Part shown: piece after piece, positions 32,069-44,894 of the stretch
How positions within the stretch are numbered: position 1 is the stretch's first letter
Layout of the letters: each line of letters starts with the position of its first letter
Assembly: GCA_024803745.1 (NCBI GenBank)
Contig: JANJXV010000030.1
Coordinates: 5,041,001 to 5,105,000, forward strand
From: Megascapheus bottae
Lineage: Eukaryota; Chordata; Mammalia; Rodentia; Geomyidae
DNA length: 64,000 nucleotides
Reading direction: 5' to 3'
Notes under the pieces: generated by a model
The model's input: the letters and a program-made list of their open reading frames with translations, nothing else
Database searches by the model: none
What the model was told of the DNA's origin: nothing
Position numbers and translations under genes: made by a program

Positions 32069-33605
32069 CACCTATTTATGCAAAATTTCTTTTTTCAGAG
32101 GAGAGGGTGTTCTTTTTGTTTGTTTGCTATCTGACAAAAGCAATCAATGGGAAAGCTGAGTGTACATAATTTACTCTTGTTTTTGAAAGGGCAGGAAAAA
32201 AATCTGTAGGAATACATTTGAAAATATAAGTAAGAAAAATGATGCAGACAATAATAATGTAGCTGTGACCTTTAAAATAAAATCAGTGTGTGGCTCAGGG
32301 ACTGATGATTTTAATACACCTATCAGAAGTCAAGGCACCTATGAATCAGAGAATCTGATAAAAATGGCCATGTGTTTTGGCTTAATGATGGGGGGAAAAT
32401 CACATACGTAGGAGAATTGCTTCATGCAGGTTGTCAGGAAGAGGGATCTACAAGCCTGTATTCGGGGACTGCTTTGGGCAGGTCCCTGGAAGTTGGCCAA
32501 AACCAGAAGCATCTTCAGGACCTCCTGCTGGCGCAGGTCAGTGATACTCTCACAAGAGCCATCTGCTTTTCTGCCCTTGAGCTTGACCTTCATGGGAAAT
32601 CACATTTGCTGTGTGGGAAACATACAAGGGGAGCTTTCTTGTCAATCCGTAGAAGAGTTGGCTCTGGGGCTCTTCCGATTCCAGAATACTCCCAGGGACG
32701 CTAATTTTCTAACCTAAAGGACATAAAGACCTTGGAATTCTGTGCTGATATTTATAGGCAGGCGTGAGAACATCCTTGCTTAAAGCCCTGAAGCTGTTTA
32801 TGGTAGCACAGAGATTCTCACCAATCAGCTTGGCTTTGGCCACAGGCATTGGCGACAGGCATCACCCCATTTTTTTCCCCTTCAACCTGTTCTAATTAGT
32901 GATTCCCAAATGGAGTAGCTGAGTCACGAGTTCAAAGACTGTCACAGCGGCAAAGTAAATGACACGTTTCACAAACCGTCACTTACCAACCCCATATTTA
33001 CCTGGATTTATCTTCTGTGCCTCCAGCACAGCTACTACCTTGGATGTGAAGAAGAGAAGGTAAATAAAGACAACTATAAAATGCCCTATATGCTAACCCA
33101 TGTCAGATGAGTACATTGCCGCAAGACTGTAAGGGCAGGAACGAGAGCCACAGAGAGAAATCTGAGAAGGAGAAAGTCCCTACATGAGCTGCCCTCAGAG
33201 GAGATCGCTTCAGGATAAGAAATCTTAACCCAGGAAAAAGTAGGTGAGACTGACGGGGATTGAGGCAGTTTGTGGCAGCGTGGGTGCTGTTGGAGTAGTT
33301 CTGAAAGGGAAATTAACTTTTGGTAGATGACTTTGGCTACTCGATCCAATCGATTAAAATACTTTTCTCTCACTGGAACTATTTTTTAAAAAATAGAGAG
33401 AAAGAAATACACTTATCTCCAAATGTTTTAAATCCCCAGGAATTCAGGAAGTGGTAAATTTTGAAAGCTTAAATAAAAGATTTCCTATCTTAGCCTCCAG
33501 GAATTTTTCTCTATTTGTCCATAAAGTGAGCAAATAGCCATAAATGTGAGTTTTGACACCATTTCAAGATAGTGTTTTATACTGTCCTTTAGCAACTGTG
33601 TGTTA
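32069..33605. other. Unique non-coding sequence
   Basis: Two overlapping plus-strand frames of about 100 codons at 32.37-32.72 kb are open in parallel with a minus-strand frame. None resembles a known protein, and no splice or promoter context supports a gene. Confidence 0.5.

Positions 33606-33660
<55 letters not shown>
33606..33660. repeat. (CA)n microsatellite
   Basis: About 27 uninterrupted CA units, one of the longest pure arrays here. Confidence 0.97.
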
Positions 33661-33662
<2 letters not shown>

Positions 33663-34230
33663 GGAGCTTCTGGAAAGCAATGATTGTGCCCTGAACAGGT
33701 TTCCTGACATCTTGGTTTCCCGGTGAGGGTTCCTCTGGAAATCAGAGCCCCATGCAGCGTCAGCCCCTTCCTTTCATTCCCCCAAACGCTTGCAGAGCAG
33801 AAGTGGAGTTTTACTTCCTAAATAATGAAACCTAAGAGAGGAAAGGTGATTTCTGCCATCCACCTGGCACTCCAGCATAACCTGGGCTCATGATATACTT
33901 TTACCTGCTTTCATATCCACATTGTCCCGCCTGGCATTTCTGGCGATTGCAGTGCTGGGATAGACCCACTTTCACATGACAACAATCATTACCACTTGGA
34001 AGAAATACTAAAAGAGGGGCAAAATTTCATGTACTTAAGAGTCTGAGCCTGTTTTCCTCCAAAACAGGTTGGGCCTGGATGGAGAGTAAATTTGGGACAT
34101 ATATTGATTTGATTCTGGTCTTCCAAAGCAAAGCATGCTCACATCCCTGGCCTTGCCTAGGTGCAGATATTAATAAATTTAGGAGAGGAACAAGCATACC
34201 AGAGAGGCACAGACAGATCAAAGATCATTT
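33661..34230. other. Unique non-coding sequence
   Basis: No gene or repeat recognised. Confidence 0.5.
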
Positions 34231-34463
34231 CTACTTTCCTCTCTCTCTCTTTCCCTTCCTCTCTCTCTTCTTCCTTTCCCTTTCCCCTTGTCCACTTTCC
34301 TTTTCTCCTTCTGTTCTTCTTTTCCTCCCTCCTTTCTTCTTTCTTTTCCTTCTTCCCTCCCCCTCTTCTTCTTTTGTCCCCCTTTCCTCATTCTCTCCCT
34401 CTCTCCTTCCTTCTTTCCCTCCCTCCCTCCCTCCCTCTCTCCCTTCTTCTTCTCCTTCTTTCC
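34231..34463. repeat. Long polypyrimidine tract
   Basis: About 230 bases almost wholly T and C on the plus strand (TCTC, CCTT and TTCT mixtures), abutting an ID-like SINE fragment. Serine/leucine/phenylalanine-rich frames on + and Lys/Arg/Glu frames on - come from composition. Confidence 0.93.
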
Positions 34464-34548
34464 TGTTGCACTAGGGAATGAATGTAGAGTCCCCCACCAA
34501 CTAAGCAAATGCTCCAGTATTCTCCCTCTGAGCTCTACTCCAGACCCT
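34464..34548 (-). mobile_element. ID-like SINE fragment, minus strand
   Basis: Antisense tRNA-like order: 'gcactagggaatgaatgtag' (B-box side), 'ctaagcaaatgctccagtat', 'ctctgagctctactccagac'. The pyrimidine tract lies at its 3' end. Confidence 0.55.
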
Positions 34549-36389
34549 GAGTGATGCTTTTTAACCACTGGCCCTTTATGCTGCTGCTGTTGCAGAGTTC
34601 AAATAGAAGGACTGCTGTGAAACAAACACCACTTTACATCTGCCTCCGCCAGCCCCAAGCTATCTCCCCACAGCTCTGTCAGTGAAGCCTCTGCAGTGGG
34701 CCACATTCAATTATCAATTTACCTTCTGCCCTGGGCCCTAGCCTCTGAAAGGAACTTCTGCTTTCTTTGCCAAGGCTATTGCAGTAGCTAATTGAGATCA
34801 AAAGCTGGTGGATCTACATGCAAAGCTCAAGCCATTATACCAAGTCCATCTTGCCAAATGGTCAGAAAGGATTATTCTCGGCTCATATTCCTCACCCTCC
34901 CCCCCCCCCCGTTCTATATACATACCTATTGTCTGGCATCCTGTCAGAGGTGATTATTTCTGTAAGCTGCTAGTTCTGCCTGCTGGGGTGCTTACTGGAT
35001 TTTTTTCTTAACTATTATATTCTCTTTGTTGAGGTAAGTTTAAAGCTTCCTGAAAACAGCTGTTTGTACATGGACGGATACTTTAATAAGGAACTAACAG
35101 GCATTCGTGCAGGATGGTGAAGGCTAAGGCTTTGTTGTTCCGTCTTCAATTAGGGGAAGCAACCACTGCGAGGTCGTTAACAGAAACTTCAAACACAAAC
35201 AAAAAGTCTAGAGGAATTCAAATGAAAAGTATTCTTTTTCACAAAGAATAAAATGGCACAGTAGCCAGAGCACTACTGAGCGTGCCATCTGAAGGCTCTG
35301 AGCCAGAAGGAGAGAAGGAGGCTCTGAGACAGAAGGAGGGAAAGACCCAGAGGGGCCGGGGTGGGGGTGAGGGTGTGGGAGAGCAGGGGCTAAGAAGGGA
35401 ATCTAGGTTTGGTAGCATGAGAGATCAAGCAAAGATGGGGTACCCATGAGGGAAAAATCATAGAGCAAGAGATCATTTAGGGGGTGTTAGGGAGCAGTGG
35501 GTTCATTTCTGAAGACGCACATAGGCCATGGAGACTCACACCTCCACAGCCTTCCATTCTCAACGTGTCCCTTTGTCTACCAGCAACCAGAACACAGACC
35601 TATTTCAAGTAGTCATTTTACTTATTTCTGACAGGTCCTACGTGTAAATGTGACTGTGAGTGAGGGTCTTGGCCGTCATGGGTAAGGCAGAGCCTGCTTC
35701 TGGTTGTTTTGTTCTTGTTGTTTTTTGAGTTAAGAGACTCACTCCTTCACCTCAGTCCCACTGAATTTTAGCAGATAGAGGGAGATAAGAGCACACGTAC
35801 ACCATCCAGAAATGGCCATCCTTTCCCAGCTGTGGAAAACCTACTTGACATTTACGTCCTCCTTTCTCCTTCTGCAACCTGGGGGATGAACTTGATGGAG
35901 GCAGATTTGACTCAACAGAACAGTGAAAACATCCTGCAGAAAAGACAGGGCAATGGAAGAGAAGGGACAGCGACCGACTTCACAGAACAGAGTCACCCCT
36001 ACTCCTTCTGACCACATGTGGAGATCGCTGCGTGGCAGAGACGTAAAATTCTCTCTCCATTTGCTGCGAGTTATACTCTCAGCTCACACAAACCACTACT
36101 AACGTGGCCGGCCTAAGCAGGACACTTCCCACTGAGATGAGATTCTGAAGCTTACTGGAAACATCTGGGACAGAGAAGGCTCTGTCATCTATTTTGTAAT
36201 CCCTGAACGTTTTCCCAGCACTTAAATTTGCCAGACAATCTTCTAATGGGGACATCTGAAGATTAATTCTTTTTCCATCAGCATCAAAGGATTAAGACAA
36301 AGGTGTTAGGATTAGTAGCATATTTAAAACATAGATATTTTCATAGATGAAGTATTTGAATACTAGCATCTTAAAAAATCTCTTATTCC
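34549..36389. other. Unique non-coding sequence
   Basis: A pure C run occupies about 34899-34910 and a G-rich purine patch 35355-35390. No L1, SINE or gene recognised over about 1.8 kb. Confidence 0.5.
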
Positions 36390-36575
36390 AAGCTGGAAAT
36401 ATGGCCTAGTGGTAGAGTGATTGCCTAGCTTGCATGAAGCCTTGGGTTTGATTCCTGGGTACCACATACACAGAAAAAGCTAGAAGTGGTGCTGTGGCTC
36501 AAGTAGCAGAACGCTAGCCCTGAGGAAAAAAGTGTCTAAGAACAGTGCCCAGGCCCCAGGATTGGTAACAAAAAG
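36390..36575 (+). mobile_element. ID-like double SINE, variant head, plus strand
   Basis: The head reads 'agctggaaatatggcctagt' rather than the 'cgggagtttggcct' seen in the four plus-strand copies above, so it belongs to another subfamily. The B box is GGTTTGATTCC. The second unit carries an insertion of 'gaaaaaagtgtctaag' type relative to the others and ends 'cccaggattggtaac'. No clear target-site duplication, so probably old. Confidence 0.85.
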
Positions 36576-39500
36576 CAATGTGTTGTTCCATTAGAAATGG
36601 GTATTGGCTTTATTGACCTTTTTTGTTTTGCTTGTTTATTGCAAAAAATTACTGAAGCTTAAGGACAATTAAAGAAAAAAAAGAGGACAGGAATCTTCTG
36701 AAACATTTTCCTAGGAGGCAACAAAAGGTATTGGCTAGACAGGAAAGGAATAAAAATCAGTAGTGAACATAAAAAAATGAAATTAAAGGTTTACAGCACC
36801 ATGGCAAATGTGCCAATTGAGACAAGATCTACACTTTCATAGATGAGTACACAGGCTTATGGTTTGAGGGGAAGGTTTATTTGACAATTTCCTAGGATAC
36901 TCATCTAAGAGCCAGCAGGTATTACTGTTAGGAAAATAGAAAATAGAAACAAGTCATTTTTGTATTTCTGAATTATTACCTGGCAGGTGTCTTGAACCAG
37001 AGTCTGAATTCGTCTAGTGAATGTTCTTTGATCTCATCTCTGAAGCGTCTTTTTAGAGCTTATTTCCTTTCCATTCCATTCGAAAGCATTACTTTAAGTT
37101 ATCTGTGGCTTTTCACCTCCCTGTCTTTTATAAATTGTTAGGTATTCTAGAGCTTAAGTTTGTCATCCTTACTGTCGTCCATTAGGGCTTTTATTACTTC
37201 CATATTTTTACCACAATGAAGGTGCTTCCAAACTCAAATGGTAATGATTGCTCCCAAACCACTTTGCATTTTTTAATAAAGGAAATGTCATGAAAATTCT
37301 ATAGCAATTATTTAGCTAAAATAAATATATAGTATATGTCATTTACCATCAACTCCATTTCTACCAATCTTATAATTCAATCAGGAAAAGAAATCAAGTT
37401 TCTTGGATGTGATTTGCCCCATCCATCTCTACAAATGTCAGTGTTGGCTTCGACAGTGCTTTTTCTATTTCCTTGTCAGTCTCCAGTTAAAAGCTAAGAC
37501 TGTAGTTTCAAACAGGGCCCTAAGTAAAAGGGGTTTATTTAATTGGCTCTAACTATATTGGGGAACAGCAGTACAAAATTCACAGAAAAAATTATAGAAT
37601 GAATAGTGATAAGTAGAGCAAAAGCATACTGTCCACTGTTAATTTCTCTGTTGAATAAGACATTTTCACTGTTCCAGAGGAAAACTGTTCATCGCAAGTA
37701 ATATCTGTAATTTTTGAGACACTAGATTTCAAAATAGAGGGTTGTCTTAGAGATCTCGTAACTCCACCATATAACTGATGAGAAAACCCACAAGTAAATG
37801 ACAAAACCTGGATACTGTAAAGGGTAATGTAAAACCCACAGTATTGAAAAGGACAATGAAAGTGGACTCAACATTAATGATCTCTGTACACTAGAGAAAA
37901 TAGTGTAGATTCTAGACTACTGTAATGAATTAGTGAAGCTAATTATCTCCTGCTCTAAGCAGGAGATAAAGTTAGAAGTTCAGTCTTATACAGATGGTGA
38001 AATGACTGAAAAAAAAAACTTTAGAGCAGCTCAAATGAACTTACTTTTTATAATTTAATCAGGTATGCCAAACAATATTATTATTGTTTAAAATGAATGA
38101 CTCCTTCATTTTCTCATTAAAAATGTTTCTGCAACAGAATAGATATTCTCTTATTGTGTGAGGCATATGTGGAGTTATTCTAGGCAGAGTATTTATCTAT
38201 AAATCCACATAAATAAAGAAAATGTGCTCCCTTTCATCGAGTTAATCTTGTAAATAAATTGGAAATCATTGTGTGTGATTTTCTTTGTGGCTGCACTATG
38301 TTTATTTTTTCTTTAGTGTTTTTATTAGACATTTTCAATGCCACGTGATGAGCTGCCCTATAAATAGTGTTTTATTGCAAAAGACCCATTTCTTTCAGCA
38401 TAAAGCTTCTGGACACCATACTTACACAGTGGCAAGTATATAGATTGATCAGCATTATAGCATCTTTTAGATGAAATATTGTGTCATAGAGTTGGTACCG
38501 CACTGCACAGAATCACACCCGAGTGCAGCTGGGAAATGAATAAGAAGAGAGAGGACCCTGCCCTCTTCCCCTTAAACAGCAATGCATCATGCTTCTATTA
38601 AATTTGAGACTTCAGTCTTCAGGAGAATTTGCCTCTTTTGAATGATACATTTTTTTCAATCTACAAAGACCGGGAAGAACCCCGTCAAAGAGGGGGAGTA
38701 TTTCTGCGTGAGTGATGAAAACATGGCTGCTTCACCGCCCGTCCCTCCTCCTACCCTTTAAAAAATAATTCTACCATATGCTGGAGAGATCCTCGGGGGA
38801 GACAGGCTATCACTCAATGCCACTCTGGACAAGCTCCCTTCCAGCCCATCTCTGCCTCTCCACACTGAGAGCTGAGGGTGGGCAAAGCGGACAGATGGCT
38901 CCTTCCTTCTTCTCCACATGCCCTTTCAACTCCCAGTTTCTAGAAAGGATTCCTGTCCACATTGGCTTCTCACAATGTTTGCTCTGGGCTCCAACCAGGA
39001 ACCACAAGAAGAAGCTTCGCAATCATTTAACTGTTAAGAAACTGCTCAGCTCCGGCACCTTGAACTCCAGAAGGGTTTTTGTAGAAGCCAGTCCCTTGGC
39101 TTGAAGTCACCCAGAAGCCCAAAACACAAGGAAAACCCTCAAGTCAAGCAAAAGGTATTCTAGCCTTGGTGTTTTGTGTTCCATAGGCCAACTGGCTGGC
39201 TTTGGGTTGAGGAGTGATGGAGCTCAGGGTGTGCCATCAGAGTTTGGGAAAAGTATGGCTTTGGCTGATTCACTTGGGTGTAGGTTCATGTATCACTTTT
39301 GGCCTCCGTTTGGGGGCTTCAAGAGAATTTCTTAATCACCAGGAGAAATTTTTATTTAAAATCACTGTTTATATGGAAGATGGAAGCAATGCGTGGAACT
39401 TAGTAGGTCCAGACAACCAGTGGGAGAATGCAGATTGGTGGCCAGCTCTCATTTCTGCACCTGATCAACACGCAATGTGACTACCAGCTCTGAATTCCAC

Positions 39501-40413
39501 TTCGAAACACAGATCTGGTCTGAATCAGTTGTATCAGAGAACTCACTCTTTGGGATTTCACGCTCCTTATTCCTTGGGACAAAAAATAAAAACACTTTCT
39601 ATATTCAGACATTCTTTACTGCATCCTGATGATCAAAACATTTACATAAGTTTCTAATAGCTGAATAGGTCCAAGATGCAGTGACACAGCTATCTCTTAG
39701 TTGCATGGACAAAACATGAAATAGGGGAAAAAATAAGTTATGATAAAATGTCATGTTCAAATCATTTTGGGTTTGTTTCACCTATTTGTTTTGTCACAAT
39801 GGCTTGAGTATGACTTGATTTTTTTTATGTTCTTCACACAGGTCAAAAGTAAAACATTAATAAGAATCAAATATTTAAATGTACTGTTATTCTTCTGCTT
39901 AGTGCAATTCAGATGAGACAGACTGAAGTAACATTTTCTTTTTTGGAGGAGAGAGAGAAGAGGTTTGGCACATGGGCTTTGTATTCTGCCCTGCAGGGAC
40001 TTTCACTGACAGGGCTGGACTTAGAAGCTCAATGGTTTCTTGGCCTAAAACAATATGTTGTCAGCTCCGGCAACATCTGCAAAAGAGATTGTGACTCACA
40101 CAGAGCAGGGATCCAAAGAAATATTGTGGGAGAAGAGAGATGGGATGGGCAGAATTCCTGGAAGGGGAGGGGTCAGGTGAACATTTTGGCTACTTGTATT
40201 TTGTCCTTAGATGGGAGATATTTCTTTGAAATCTGTTCCACGGAAAGAAATTGTTATGACACTGGGAGAGGACTATGACTTGGCACTGAAATCCCCAGGA
40301 AACCACAACCTAATTTCAGCCCCAAATACATTCATCTTATGAAGTGTGAGGGTTTCTCCTGCTCTCTGCAGAGACAGACACTTCCCCTGTGAAGTAACAG
40401 GAGGCAGTTGCAT
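36576..40413. other. Longest unique non-coding stretch
   Basis: Nearly 4 kb with no recognisable transposon. The portion 38040-38450 is AT-rich with several TAAT cores and could be a conserved non-coding element. A frame of 121 codons at 39913-40278 and one of 108 at 38778-39104 show no domain, and I do not call them genes. A 27-base hairpin lies at 37943-37969. Confidence 0.5.
37943..37969. repeat. Perfect 27-base inverted repeat
   Basis: Arms 'ttatctcctgct' and 'agcaggagataa' are perfect reverse complements with a 3-base spacer. There is no terminator-like context, and none is expected in a vertebrate. Confidence 0.95.
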
Positions 40414-40419
40414 TGTGTG

Positions 40420-40464
<45 letters not shown>
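40414..40464. repeat. (TG)n microsatellite
   Basis: About 25 TG units with one GCG interruption (about 40426). Confidence 0.96.
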
Positions 40465-40468
<4 letters not shown>

Positions 40469-41139
40469 TATGTAAAAGGGCATGTAAATGGTGTGTGTGG
40501 GGGAGTCGGTGAAAACTCTTGGCTGATTGTGGTTAGATGAAGAAATCTGACAGCCCCAGACTTTCCCCTGTCTGAGGGGATTCATAAGCAGCAACCTTCA
40601 GATGCAGCTATGAAACTGACAGCCTCCAGGAATGGTGGACCAAAGTGGAGGCTTTTAGTATAGGGGGAGAGATGACTAATCACTTCTGAACTTCCCCTAC
40701 AAATTCAGCCCCCAAAACACATCCACCTCTCTAAAAATTCTATGAACTTCACTATTCCTAAAAATACCGTGCCAGCGACACCACTAAATATAGCTTCTCC
40801 TGCAATGATGAGTCAAATGCATTGCACTCAATGGCTCTACGTGCTTGAGAAATGAGTTGTTTCTCCAATGTCATACTTATGATGAAGATATTTTTCCATG
40901 TTAGCTGCTCCAAAAGAGCTCATTTCTAAGAAATTTCTCATTTCCCTGGAGGAAAATGAATACTACAAAGTAAAAGGAAAAGATTTTATTCCAGAACAAC
41001 GTCTGAATCTTTTCATAACTTTCTGCCTTGGAGATCAATCTTTGTCCTATCCAGTTGCAGCTCTTTTTTTTTTTCCGTCTCTATTTCAGGACTTTTTAAC
41101 TGATGTAGATGCAGTGTCAGTGCCAATCACAAGTCTCAG
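40465..41139. other. Unique non-coding sequence
   Basis: No gene recognised. A 12-base T run occurs at 41064-41076 near the start of the L1 remnant. Confidence 0.5.
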
Positions 41140-41690
41140 ATTTATCCTTTAAAAATTCTTGTCAATCCTTCATATTTACTCATTTATTTTTTAAAATTTT
41201 TCTTTTGTCCCTCACTCTTTACAGGACATACACTGGGTTCTTGACTGCATTCCCTCTGTCCTCTCCTCGTTTGTCTCCTCCTTTTCTCCTGACCCTACCC
41301 CACCTATTTCGAGTATCCACTTCTTGGTGTTTTATTTTGTTGAACTTTGAGTTTGCCTTTCTAAGGAATTTGAGTGTTCCCTTGAACCTACCATATTTCA
41401 GTTAATACACTTATATACTTGTGTACCAACCAACAGATTTACTTATAAGTTGTCTTTGTCTCCCAGGGCCTGGTGTACTTTATGTAATTTTTTTCAGGCC
41501 TTTCTATTTCTTTACAAATAGTACATCATCATTCTTTCTAATGGATGGGTAAAATTCCATTGTGTACCTATACAATATTTTCTTGGTCCATTCATCCATT
41601 GAGGGACATGTGGGCTGGCTCCATACCTTGACCGTGGTGAAAAGCAAGGCCATCTTCAAGTTCTTAATCCACTTTTTAATATTCTACCAA
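41140..41690 (-). mobile_element. L1 3' end, old subfamily, minus strand
   Basis: The right part (about 41500-41690) is antisense to the end of ORF2: 'ggtaaaattccattgtgtac', 'ggtccattcatccattgagg', 'gggctggctccataccttga' match the order of the copy at 47.7 kb. The left part is the 3' UTR shared with 436-993. No intact frame. The T-run at 41064 could be part of the original tail but is not contiguous. Confidence 0.75.
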
Positions 41691-42641
41691 CTGGAATCTT
41701 TCTCGAAATATATCTTTTCTCAGTTGTTAAAAATTATGTAAATGTGCCATTGTCTGAATGGATTGCCAGGACCACAGGGCTCTGGTCCAGACATCCAGCT
41801 AACCTATCTGGCAGAGTGCCGGTAAAATGTCAAGCATCCAGTATGTCTGCATCCAGTATCAGGTGGGCTGAAAATAACTTTTGACTGATAATATTTGGAG
41901 AATCCACAGACTGTTATTGCTGTTACTTAGATCAAAATGCTGAAATGTCATGAAAAAACACTCAACTATGTGCAAATCCTAGTGAAAGCATGCATTAATA
42001 TGAAGTTCTTTTAATTTTCAGAGGATTCTTCAATAATTCAGTCCCCCACTGGTCTACGAAACCAGAACCAAATGAGACCTCCAACACATTTTAGAGGTAC
42101 TTTGGGGGCATGCATTATAAATGGAAACAAAACAACATTAAATCACTTGATTTCTCTGGTTCCCATTTTTGTTTTTCTGTAAGAGCAAGTCTGGTGTAGT
42201 AGAATACAAATTATGGAAAATAAACAGGCATTTTATTGGATAAACTTGGTCACTGTTTTGGGGTTGTGACTTTATACATTGAATTCTTGACCGCAAGAAG
42301 ACATTTTTCCATTCATTTCAGTAGAAGTTAACTAAATCAAATTTAAAAGCAGATTCTAATACAAGCTACAGGATAGAGTATATGTAAATGTGACAGCTGT
42401 GAAATGAGTCCACTCCTTGTGGATACCATATGCTTCTTCCCTTTTGAATTGTTTAGATTAGGATCTATCCCTTCATATTAGACACACTCAGGATTTATAT
42501 TCCTTGTCTGTACTATTAAGTTGCACCCTGTTTCCCATACTTTGTGGTTCTTGGAATCTAAATGCAATGGCACTTTGGGAGACTACTTTTCTTTGCTCTT
42601 ATCCATTTGACAGTTTTGTCTTCCTGAAGATTATTTTGTTT
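41691..42641. other. Unique non-coding sequence
   Basis: No gene recognised. The L1 match stops near 41,690. Confidence 0.5.
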
Positions 42642-42644
42642 CCC

Positions 42645-42722
<78 letters not shown>

Positions 42723-42834
42723 GTCTCTCTCTCTCTCTCTCCCCCTGTGTCTCTCTCTGCCCCCCCCCTCTCTCTCTCTCTCTCTCTTTCTCTCTGTCTC
42801 TGTCTCTCTCTGTCTCTGTCTCTGTCTCTCTCCC
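42642..42834. repeat. ~190-base (CT)n-rich array
   Basis: A pure CT core at about 42650-42719, followed by CT with CCC, GTCT and TTTC interruptions. It opens long Leu-Ser (+) and Arg-Glu (-) frames (up to 118 codons), which are artefacts. Confidence 0.96.
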
Positions 42835-43468
42835 AATTTTCCGCAGTTGCATATCATTAGCACACGCAGAAAATGTTTCCTTTCATGTATTTGAATTCGT
42901 TGAAAATTTTAAAATTTCTTTGAATTTTTCTTTTTGTTCTGGATTTGAATGCTTCTTTTTTTGAGGCATGGTGAGTGACAGACTGGGAATAATTCCTCGT
43001 GAGAGGTAAGGGTGACCTCAGGAGTGTCTCCTGATCCTGACCACGATCTACATAGACACCAGTGACTAGATCTACCATTTCTAAGCTGCACCCTACAGGT
43101 CAGACCGGAGTTTTACCATTAGGGACGAAAACATCCTATGCGATTCTTTGGGATGCTGTCAGGTTGGTTCAGTAAGTTATGATCACGCTGGCATTCAGCT
43201 GATGGGGTGAACAGGCCTCTCTAGTCAAGCTATCCACCTCAGGCCTTTTCCTTTTCTTCTTCCTATAGATGTGGAGAGCCTCAAAAGAGAACACTACATG
43301 GAAATGGAGGCTCTGGGAGTGGAGACGGCATGAGGGGGGGTTGGTAATAAGCATGAACCATTAAGTGTTTTTGCTGCACATTTATCCTTTTGACCCCATG
43401 GTCCCTGCATATGGTGGCGCACACACTACTCAAAGGACCAGTTTCTTCTCATTAACAAACAGTGGGCA
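42835..43468. other. Unique non-coding sequence
   Basis: No gene or repeat recognised. Confidence 0.5.
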
Positions 43469-43557
43469 ACAATGTTCAAGAAGTCATGGACCCACTACCC
43501 GATGAATGTAACTGTAACCCCTCTGTACGTCACCCCAACAGGAAAGTAAAATTTAAA
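43469..43557 (+). mobile_element. L1 3' terminus (subfamily B), plus strand
   Basis: Only the final ~90 bases are present: 'gcaacaatgttcaagaagtc', 'gatgaatgtaactgtaaccc', 'cgtcaccccaacaggaaag', A-rich end. Matches 6.77-6.87 kb. A dimer SINE follows directly. No target-site duplication was recognised. Confidence 0.8.
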
Positions 43558-43779
43558 AATGCCTCTCATCCTACCTGCTCAAGACACTGAGATCTGAGGA
43601 TCAAAGTTCAAAGCTAAGCCCAAGCAGGGAAAGACTGTGAGACTCTTATCTAGAATAAACTACTTCCCCTCAAAACCAGAAATGGAGCCATGGGTCGTCA
43701 AACGTTAACGTGCTAACCATGAGCAAAAGGAAGTCAGGGACAGTGCCCAGGTCTTGGCTTCAAACCTGAGGCTGGCGAA
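43558..43779 (+). mobile_element. B1-ID dimer SINE, 5' truncated, plus strand
   Basis: The B1 half starts inside the element ('gctcaagacactgagatctg'). The linker is 'gtgagactcttatctagaat'. The ID half ends with 'caggtcttggcttcaaacct' and runs into a short (AAAT/AAGT)n tail to about 43799. Confidence 0.8.
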
Positions 43780-44894
43780 TAAATAAGTAAGTAAATAGGT
43801 GTCACAGACTGGCAGGATCCTTCCCCGTTGTTGCTTCTGTTAGAATCCCTAAATCTTGGGATTCACTGGACCTTGCCTCAAATTTCCTTTGGAAATATTT
43901 CATTATTTTTTGAGGCTTTTTAACTTCCTTCTCCCTGTGGATTTCAAGCAAACAGCAGGAGGCACTATTTTAAAAATAACCAACTGTTACACTTAAAGTG
44001 ATTAAAAACATTATCATGACAAACTAGCTTTAGTTCCCTCATCTACTTCCAAGTTTCTGATGAGCATTCATGTTGGTCCTTGTTTCCAGGTTTTCTGGCT
44101 GTTGGGATGGGGTAGCACATTCTCCTTCCATCCTTGAACTAGCCTGGCCTTTGTGCGTAAGCTGCCACCACCAGCGTGTATTTTTTTTTCTTTTTACAGC
44201 TGCTGCCTAACTCAAGAGAAGGAAACCTCAGCAGGGGCATGAGAAATACATTCAAAGGATCATAAACACTGAAAACGGAGAACGCAGCAGAAGCTATTGC
44301 TATCTATTTTGTGTTTTGATTGAACAAATAGGAGTTCTGGCAAATATGGTTGAAGCGAGACGAAGAGGCTTTTGTCAAAGCAAGTTGGGTTAGTTCAGTG
44401 GCCAATGGCATTGTTGAATGTGGGATTCTCCCTGTCACTTCTCTCTCCGCAAAGCTGGCAGAACAGACGCTTAAGAAAGTCGAATTCATTGAAGACTTCA
44501 TTGCTCTTAATTTAGATGGTATTTTAAGAACAACCTTTGGTGAATGAGAATCTTCAGCAGTTTGGTTAATAGGTTTCCTTCAGTTCTAAAATTTAACTTG
44601 ATACCTTTGTTGGCCTGTAGCTTCTATCTAGAGAATTCTTGCAGAGCCCTATCTTCCAATTGTGCTCTCATGGTTCTTCTGGATCTTACCATCGAGCCTC
44701 CTTACCCACACCCCTCCCTACTCTAGTTCACGGTGGTCAGCTCAGACCTCAGCCAAGAAGAGTGTGGGGTGTGCCTGAGATACTATTGGACACCTGAGAT
44801 AAAACTGAGAAATGATTTTCGGGCATAAAGTGAGTGACGTCCGCACATTCATTTGAAAGAACACTCAACCCTGTCAGTGACGTTAGGTATAGCT
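43780..44894. other. Unique non-coding sequence
   Basis: Two nearly coincident frames at 44304-44547 are open on opposite strands for about 65 codons each; neither shows a known domain. No gene called. Confidence 0.5.

Noticed and set aside
32372..32717. Two overlapping frames of about 100 codons on the plus strand and one on the minus strand
   Set aside because: Parallel open frames in three readings suggest chance lack of stops, not coding.
34079..34568. Open frames of 88-131 codons on both strands
   Set aside because: Composed of Ser/Leu/Phe/Pro or Lys/Arg/Glu from a pyrimidine tract; no domain.
38778..39104. 108-codon open frame
   Set aside because: No family resemblance; a minus-strand frame overlaps the same region.
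39913..40278. 121-codon open frame in unique sequence
   Set aside because: No recognisable motif, no convincing start context or splice structure; length is within what occurs by chance in 64 kb.
42504..42863. Open frames of about 100-118 codons on both strands with Leu-Ser or Arg-Glu repeats
   Set aside because: They are produced by the CT array. Dinucleotide repeats keep frames open on both strands.
44304..44547. Coincident 65-codon open frames on both strands
   Set aside because: No known domain. Mirror frames commonly arise when stop codons are lacking by chance.
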